Shown here: piece by piece, positions 55,615-64,000 of the stretch | Numbering within the stretch: the stretch's first letter is position 1 | How the letters are laid out: each line of letters opens with the position of its first letter | Source: Haematococcus lacustris | Lineage: Eukaryota > Chlorophyta > Chlorophyceae > Chlamydomonadales > Haematococcaceae | Length of the DNA stretch: 64,000 nucleotides | Direction: 5' to 3' | Assembly (NCBI GenBank): GCA_030144725.1 | Contig: JASKMD010000026.1 | Span: 3,104,121-3,168,120, forward strand | Position numbers and translations under genes: made by a program | The notes under the pieces: model-generated | The model's input: only the letters and a program-made list of their open reading frames with translations | What the model was told of the DNA's origin: nothing | Database searches by the model: none

Positions 55615-56148
55615 AATGTATGCAACCTAGCACCCTGCCATCTGCCTGACATCGACCCTACCATCGACCATACTCTCGCTCGCCCCGCTGTTGACTTCCC
55701 CTGCTCCATCTGCAAGTCACCTTCTGAAGCTGACAGCATGCTGCTCTGCGATGGGTGCGGCCAGGGTTACCACACCTTCTGCCTCACACCCCCAATGGCC
55801 GCTGTGCCGCCAGACACTCGCCTGTGCCTAGGCTGTCATGCCACAGGTGTCAGCGTGGATGAGGTGCAACAGCGTGCTCACACCATCGCTCAGCAGCCGG
55901 CCCCGCCCCCTCTCAGGGAGGTGTGCACAACCAAACTGGGACGTGACAAGGCAGCAGCAGCACAGCTCATGCATGTGCGCCTGGTGTTCCAGCCTGCCAT
56001 GGGGTTGTGGGGGGTGGTGCTGCTGCCCCTTGAAGCGGGGTTTGGTTGTGCACACCTCCCTGAGAGGGGGCGGGGCCGGCTGCTGGGCGATGGTGTGAGC
56101 ACGCTGTTGCACCTCATCCACGCTGACACCTGTGGCATGACAGCCTAG
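55612..56148 (+). pseudogene. PHD finger at the C-terminus of the retrotransposon pol
   Basis: After a frame change following the integrase C-terminus, the frame reads MAENVCNLAPCHLPDIDPT and then a PHD finger at about 55699-55838: FPCSICKS, LLCDGCGQGYHTFCL, TRLCLGC, i.e. Cys4-His-Cys3 spacing with Trp replaced by Leu before the last Cys pair. PHD fingers read histone tails. In this position other Ty3/gypsy elements often have a chromodomain, so an integration-targeting role is inferred. The inverted copy at about 56150-56290 keeps the same Cys/His residues. Confidence 0.75.
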
Positions 56149-57590
56149 GCACAGGCGAGTGTCTGGCGGCACAGCTGCCATTGGGGGTGTGAGGCAGAAG
56201 GTGTGGTAACCCTTGCCGCACCCATCGCAGACCAGCATGTTGTCAGCTTCAGAAGGTGACTTGCAGATGGAGCAGGGGAAGTCAATAGCGGGGCGAGCGA
56301 GAGTATGGTCGATGGTAGGGTCGATGTCAGGCAGATGGCAGGGTGCCAGGTTGCATACATTCTCAGCCATGACACGGCCACACTTGCCCATGAGGGCGCT
56401 GCGTCCACACAAACATGCCTGGGTGTAACTGCCGAGCAGCTGGCTTGTAACTGCCACTGTGAGTCAGAGCGTAGCGCAAGGTGTCACGATGTTGAGCAAT
56501 GCGGATGTTCCCCATGGCAGCGGCTGTTTCACGGCTGAGCACAGCTGAGCGCTGCAAGAGACTGGCTGCTGCCATGGCTGGGTCGTCAAAATTGAGGGGA
56601 CATGCCAATCGATGCACCACCGCATGGGGCAGGACAGGAGCACGGCCATACAACAGGGAGTAGGGGCTGCAGCACATGGCCTGCTGGGGTGACACCCTAT
56701 ACCCCAAGGCTATGGGAGGCAGAGCCTCATCCCAGGCAGCTGGGTCACCAGCCACAGCAATATGCTTGCGCAGAGCTTACTTGAATGTTTGCACCGCCCG
56801 CTCAGCTAGCCCATCTGCCTGAGGGTGATGAGGGGAGGTGACACGGTGATCGATCAAGTTGCGCCGGAGCAGGTCAGCAAATTCGCCCTTAAACTCCCAT
56901 CCCCCATCCGTCACAACCTTAGCGCTGGCGCCATAACGGCCAAGAACCTGGTGATTGAAGTGGTACGCGGTGGTGTTAGCCAAGCGATCGGGGATGGGGA
57001 CGAGCTCCACGTGCTTGGTGAGGTGCTCAATGCACACCATGAGGTACTCGTTGCCTCTATGGGTGCGGGGCAGCGGGCCAGCCAGATCCACACCCCAGCA
57101 GTAGAAAAGACCTGACACTGGGAGAGGGGACAGCTGAGCAGCACGCAAGTTGAAGCAAGCCCGGGCCCTATCACAGACGTGACAGGACTTGAGGACACGA
57201 GCCACATCAACGTGCACACCGGGCCACCAGTAGCTGTACAACAGCATGGCCGTGGTGCGCCTAACCCCAAAGTGGCCATTGCTGCCGTGCACCGCTGTGA
57301 TGAGCTGGTCACGGGCAGCAGGTGGGGGGACAAGCTTTATGTTGCCATCAGCCATGACACGACGCAATAGATCCCCTTCCCACCGGTAGGCTGTGGCACG
57401 ACGCAGCACACAGCGCAGCTCGGTGGCAGAGAGGCCTGGCTGGTGTGCTCTAGTGCGCAGGAGATGAAGTGTTGCCGTGTCCGTGTGGATGTCACTGCTC
57501 TCCTCTGCGGCTGCGGTAAGGGCTGCAGCTAGGCAAGCTAGTGAGGCTGCACTGCCGACTGGAGTTGCATGCTTAGTGGTCAAAGTACCA
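56035..57590 (-). repeat. inverted duplicate of the integrase-PHD region (palindrome arm 2)
   Basis: Reverse complement of 54038-55945 without the MITE; the spacer between arms is about 90 bp. It contains an uninterrupted integrase frame (57583 to 56777), its continuation (56755 to 56363) and a PHD finger (about 56290 to 56150), all on the minus strand. It ends at AAAGTACCA, 5 bp before the 3' LTR. Arm 2 lacks two of the stops present in arm 1, and the arms differ at scattered bases. Confidence 0.9.
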
Positions 57591-57595
57591 AATCT

Positions 57596-58205
57596 TGTTT
57601 TCTTGGATTTTCTTGCTGTAGTTGGCTACCGCTGCCACTTGCGCCGCCATTTGCGCAACAGGGCCTTGTCGGGCAGGTACACCCACTCCTGGCTTGGTTG
57701 GCCCGCCTTTGCCATGGCTGGGCGGCATCCCCATCTGCACAACTCAATGGGGCGTGGGCCTGGGCCGACAAGAACGCCATGGAACTTTTTTGCCATAGAA
57801 AACAAGAACGTAAAGCCATCACAAATACCAAGAATTGTCAGTTTTGTCATGTCCTAATGCGTGTGTCATCATAATGCGTAACGACAATGAATCCTGTTGA
57901 TCTGGTTGACGACTAGATAGCAGTTGAAGGTGTTGATTGACGACGTTAGGAGTTGCGTGTTTTCTTATCTTGCATGGGCGGCTTGCATAGCTGCGCGTGA
58001 CCGTTGGTATGCCGCTGCATGTGCTTTACCTGTGCGCTGCCCGCGCGTTGCTGTGCCGTTGAAGCATTGATGTGTGCATGATTGACGCGTCCGTAGGACT
58101 GTAGGTATTTAGGGTTACACTCAAGCTGTTACACGGCAACTTGAGATTCCTCAACGCAGTGCTCTGCTAGGTATTTATGGTTGTGTTGGAGGCATCGACA
58201 GCTCA
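57596..58205 (+). repeat. 3' LTR (610 bp)
   Basis: Starts TGTTTTCTTGG and ends GACAGCTCA. It is in the same orientation as the 5' LTR. The normal pol 3' end and polypurine tract are not seen before it because the inverted arm abuts it. Confidence 0.85.
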
Positions 58206-58425
58206 CACTACGAATACTACGAATACTACGAATACCGTACTATCTATTTCGATTCGCGAGGCCCCGAAAAATAAAATTAAATACTCGTTCCCGACCCAAA
58301 AATAAAATTGTTTACTTTTTCGCGATGCAAATTTAGCAGCAAAACACAGTTTTGAGGATGTGGGTGTGCTTATAAATATTCTAGACAGCCATCCCTTGCA
58401 TTACATGTCAATCCGCCATGGTTTA

Positions 58426-59500
58426 AACACTTCTTGCACAGGTCACCATGTCAAGCTTCCCGGTCACCAAGTCGAAGCCATTAGGGGTAGTGTCACCGTG
58501 CACCAAGTCACCAAGTCTTGACTTTGCACTAGATTGGGCACTGAACCTTCCCCATGAAGTCATGGTGCTCCTGTGGCTGCTTGCAATGCTGGCATATCTC
58601 TGCATCTTCCTCGGAACACTCAAACTTGCATGCCCTTGCAATCACCCATGCCGCAGCTTTGGCCAAGGCAAAGACCCCATTAGCTGACTTGGTGCGGCCA
58701 GCCACCCGAGCTGCTGCCCCGGTTTGGCCAGCCACCCCAGATGCTGACCTGGTGCGGCCAGCCACCCCGGCTGCTGCCAGCCACCTTGCCATCATTGTGT
58801 TAGCACAGTTGCTGTTGGCGCTGCTGCTAGTGTTGCACACCACTCCTACAATTTAGTCCCTGCGTTTGTCCCTGCGTTCTACCGACCTTGTCCGATCGGG
58901 CTGAAATTTTGATAGATGGTAGTTTGCAAAAAATAAAACATATTTTTCAGAAAAAATATTTTGAAAAAATCAAAGGCGGCTGCGCTGTGGCCCTGGGGCG
59001 TAGGTGCAGGGATAAGTGCAGGGATAGGTTGCGGGCCACAGCGCAACAGCTTTTAGATTTTTCCAAATATTTTTCTTGAAAAATATGTTTTATTTTCTGA
59101 AAACTGCCATCTATCAAAATTTCAGCCCAATCGGACAAGGTCGGTAGAACGCAGGGACAAACGCAGGGACTAAATTGTAGGAGTGACCAACCGTGCCTGC
59201 TTGCGTGTGGGAGTGGGCGTGGCTTGTCCTGTTGGGGCTGGCTTAGGCTTGTTCTTGGGTGGGCCATCTGCCGTTGCTGCAATTGGCTTGACTGAAGGCT
59301 TGGCTGCTGGCATGGCTCTTGTAATGGCAGACCACTGTTGAGCTGCCACCATCAGCTCAACGGCTGTCATGGACTGAACATCAATCCCATGGATTTCATC
59401 ATGTATGGAGCATTTCATCATGTTGGTCAACCTGGCGTAGCAAATTCTCGGCTGCGTCATCGGCACTGATGCCACGGACCACGAAGCGGTCCATCGCAGC
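58426..59500 (-). pseudogene. coding remnant in the TIR element, split by a MITE
   Basis: On the minus strand the right part reads DRFVVRGISADDAAENLLRQ and, in another frame, an Ala/Lys/Pro-rich stretch (KPSVKPIAATADGPPKNKPK). Beyond the MITE follow GRTRSASGVAGQTGAAARV repeats and ARACKFECSEEDAEICQHCK, which holds a Cys/His cluster (CQHCKQPQEHH) and could be a zinc knuckle. The family is not recognised. Confidence 0.35.
58841..59185 (+). mobile_element. 345-bp MITE, second copy, 2-bp TSD AC
   Basis: Same family as 54694-55039, with CACTCCTACAATTTAGTCCC at both ends in inverted form. AC lies on both sides (58839-58840 and 59186-59187). Confidence 0.9.
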
Positions 59501-59640
59501 ATCATTTACGTAGGTCAAATAATTGTTTGACCACTTCGCGATTTTGAAAAAATTCACATTGTTCACTCGTTCGCGACTTCGCGAGGCTAAAAAAACAATT
59601 CGCGGACGCGAATCGAAAGAGAGAGTACGGTACTACGAAT

Positions 59641-60261
59641 TGTTAGTTTTGTTACTTTTGTAAATGTTAAAAACATGTTTGGCTGTGGATAATCTCGCTC
59701 AGCTACTCCATTGACAGCTACTCCATCAACTCCGTCATAAGGTGACAGGGGCGATTAGCGGGCGATCGGGCGGTTGGTCCACTTTCGGCGTGGCTTCGTG
59801 TAACATTGGTGGCCTTCTCACTCTCTTCCCATCCCTGACCTTCAAGCCTGAATGACTAGCACGCTACTTGTAGGTAGCAGACCCTCGCCATAGCTGGGTA
59901 GGTTCACTTGCGTAAACATTGTCCCCTCCCCTTGGAAGGTCCTCACTGCTTGCCACCCTTATCCTTTCAACTGTGGTGACTAGCATGGGCCATCAGGCAG
60001 ACCTTCCAGCAAGGCATTGATGTGAGTGTGGTCTTACCCAAACCCCTTGTGCGGGCTGTTTATACTGCTACAAAGCTGCGTGTAAGTTATGGTGGGCGAT
60101 TGCTTGATGCTGGTACCTGCCTTTATCGACGTTGGTCATCGCAGCATGCACTTGACAACGAGCCGCATGTAACATTGACTTCTCCCCGGACGACCCAAGT
60201 TGTTCGACCTAGCGCATCCATCACTTACAACCTTGTTCTAACAACCGCGCAAACAGAAGCC
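59641..60261 (+). promoter_or_regulatory. upstream region of the isocitrate dehydrogenase gene
   Basis: No transposon end or other gene is recognised. An open frame continuous with the first exon begins at 60022, so a longer N-terminus cannot be excluded. No clear TATA box was identified. Confidence 0.35.
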
Positions 60262-63151
<2,890 letters not shown>

Positions 63152-64000
63152 GTAGGCTTAAGAGTGACCTGCAGGTTGTTTGGGCTGGTCACACCTCACA
63201 CCACATGGGGCTGGTCACGCTTTAAGTACACAGGAAGCTGGTCACACTTCACACCACAGGACATCGCCTTCATGAGGTAGCTTTTGTTGGATGCTGTAGT
63301 GATGATGTAACGGCCGCCCCCAAAGCGTCACCAAGGTAGCTGCCCTCACAGCGGTCAATGCAATGAATGCGCGGACAGCTGCTGCATGTGGGCCAGACAT
63401 TCACAGCCAGGGCTTGCGTCATACTCGCGCACCTAGGCCCTCCCGTCAGGGTGGCGGCAGCGGTGTGCTGTTGAGCTGCGTCACCTCTTACAGGCTTTCC
63501 CAAAAGCACTCATGCAGGACTCTCTTAGCATGAATGCCTGGTGAAGGCTGAGAGTGGTGTCGCGGGTCGCTTAGACCCCTATGAGCACCCGCACCTGCTC
63601 ATTGTAGCATTGGTGCCTGGTGAAGGCTGAGAGTGGTGTTGCGTCTCACTCATGTACAAGCCGCAACGCCACTCACTCACTCACTCACCTGCACCAAGCG
63701 TCAGCCAGCTTGAGCCTGTGCAGCCTGACTTTCCCTAGTAAGACCCATGGGCACCATCCATGCGCCCTATAGCCTGCCCTGACTGCGGCTCTTGAGTGAG
63801 CAGCACCGCCCCCGGGCTCCTGGGTTGGGTTCAAGCTAACACCCACCAGCCCTGCCAATGACAGCCAATGCTGTTCCATGCCAACACCAGCAGTGATGGA
63901 GTCTATGCGGGAGCACTCGTGCAATCGCTTCAGCTTGCGCACCAGCCTGCCTTCAAACCTGACCAGGTGGCCATTGAGGGGTTGGCACATGCAGTAGCTG
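63152..64000. other. IDH intron or 3' disrupted region; no exon recognised
   Basis: Several short direct repeats (GGCTGGTCACAC at 63184-63250; GCCTGGTGAAGGCTGAGAGTGG at 63537 and 63610) and a minus-strand open frame at 63685-63990 containing HLVRFEGRLVRKLKRLHECS. The frame has no recognised family. Nothing matches the IDH segment expected next. Confidence 0.4.

Larger units (their letters stand above)
48106..58205 (+). mobile_element. Ty3/gypsy LTR retrotransposon encoding a DNA methyltransferase-like domain and PHD finger
   Basis: Two 610-bp direct LTRs enclose gag, reverse transcriptase, RNase H, a C5-methyltransferase-like domain, integrase and a PHD finger, in that order on the + strand. 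RT before integrase defines Ty3/gypsy. About 18 differences between the LTRs (roughly 3 percent, counted by eye) show the insertion is not new. Stops, frame changes and a MITE make it defective. A 1.55-kb inverted copy of the integrase-PHD region is inserted before the 3' LTR. No matching 5-bp target duplication is seen outside the LTRs. Confidence 0.9.
58234..59631 (-). mobile_element. Mutator-like or similar TIR element, ACCGTACT ends, 9-bp TSD ACTACGAAT
   Basis: The inverted ends ACCGTACT(A/C)TCT(A/C)TTTCG are followed by ATTCGCG. ACTACGAAT follows the right end (59632-59640) and precedes the left end in three tandem copies (58207-58233). A 9-bp duplication fits Mutator-like elements; a 7-bp reading is possible if T/A belong to the ends. 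A/T-rich subterminal regions flank a short coding remnant. It carries the MITE at 58841-59185. It abuts the retrotransposon 3' LTR. Confidence 0.75.

Noticed and set aside
48106..58205. Matching 5-bp target duplication for the LTR retrotransposon
   Set aside because: Left flank GTATAT and right flank CACTAC do not match; the flank may have been altered by the neighbouring insertion, so no duplication is claimed.

Overview
The window is eukaryotic nuclear DNA, most likely from a chlorophyte green alga of the Chlamydomonadales (Haematococcus/Chlamydomonas type). This is inferred from GC-rich genes with many short phase-consistent introns, long Gln/Ala/Gly/Pro low-complexity tracts, G-rich pentanucleotide arrays inside introns, TGTAA motifs (the polyadenylation signal of this group) and a dense load of DNA transposons. 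There are no bacterial features. All calls come from reading translations, splice phases and repeat ends by eye; no database was searched.

Two cellular genes flank a transposon-filled interior. At the left (1142-9017, +) eight exons with mutually compatible phases encode an R3H, CCCH zinc-finger and ankyrin protein, a likely RNA-binding regulator. At the right (60262-63151, +) seven exons encode the N-terminal half of a mitochondrial NAD-dependent isocitrate dehydrogenase subunit, with no downstream exon found before the window ends.

The interior is nested mobile DNA. (1) 9409-15089: a DDE-type transposon with GGTCACC ends and 4-bp target duplications, whose transposase is broken by one of two inserted 1.2-kb elements with TC(A/G)GGCG ends and 7-bp duplications. 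(2) 16581-32664: a 4,650-bp tandem segmental duplication; one unit carries a 5.7-kb KDZ-type transposon with long terminal inverted repeats (17825-23515), and the other unit preserves the empty site. (3) 33529-48055: a probable hAT element holding two 7-bp-TSD elements and a complete CACTA/EnSpm element (39315-44285), the latter flanked by a 2.3-kb direct duplication. (4) 48106-58205: a Ty3/gypsy LTR retrotransposon with 610-bp LTRs. (5) 58234-59631: a TIR element with a 9-bp duplication, itself carrying a small MITE.

The most interesting object is the retrotransposon. Its polyprotein reads gag, reverse transcriptase, RNase H, a cytosine-C5 DNA methyltransferase-like domain, integrase and a PHD finger. 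The methyltransferase and integrase share one reading frame. The copy is dead (stops, frameshifts, altered RT active site, MITE insertion), and a 1.55-kb inverted duplicate of its integrase-PHD end abuts the 3' LTR.
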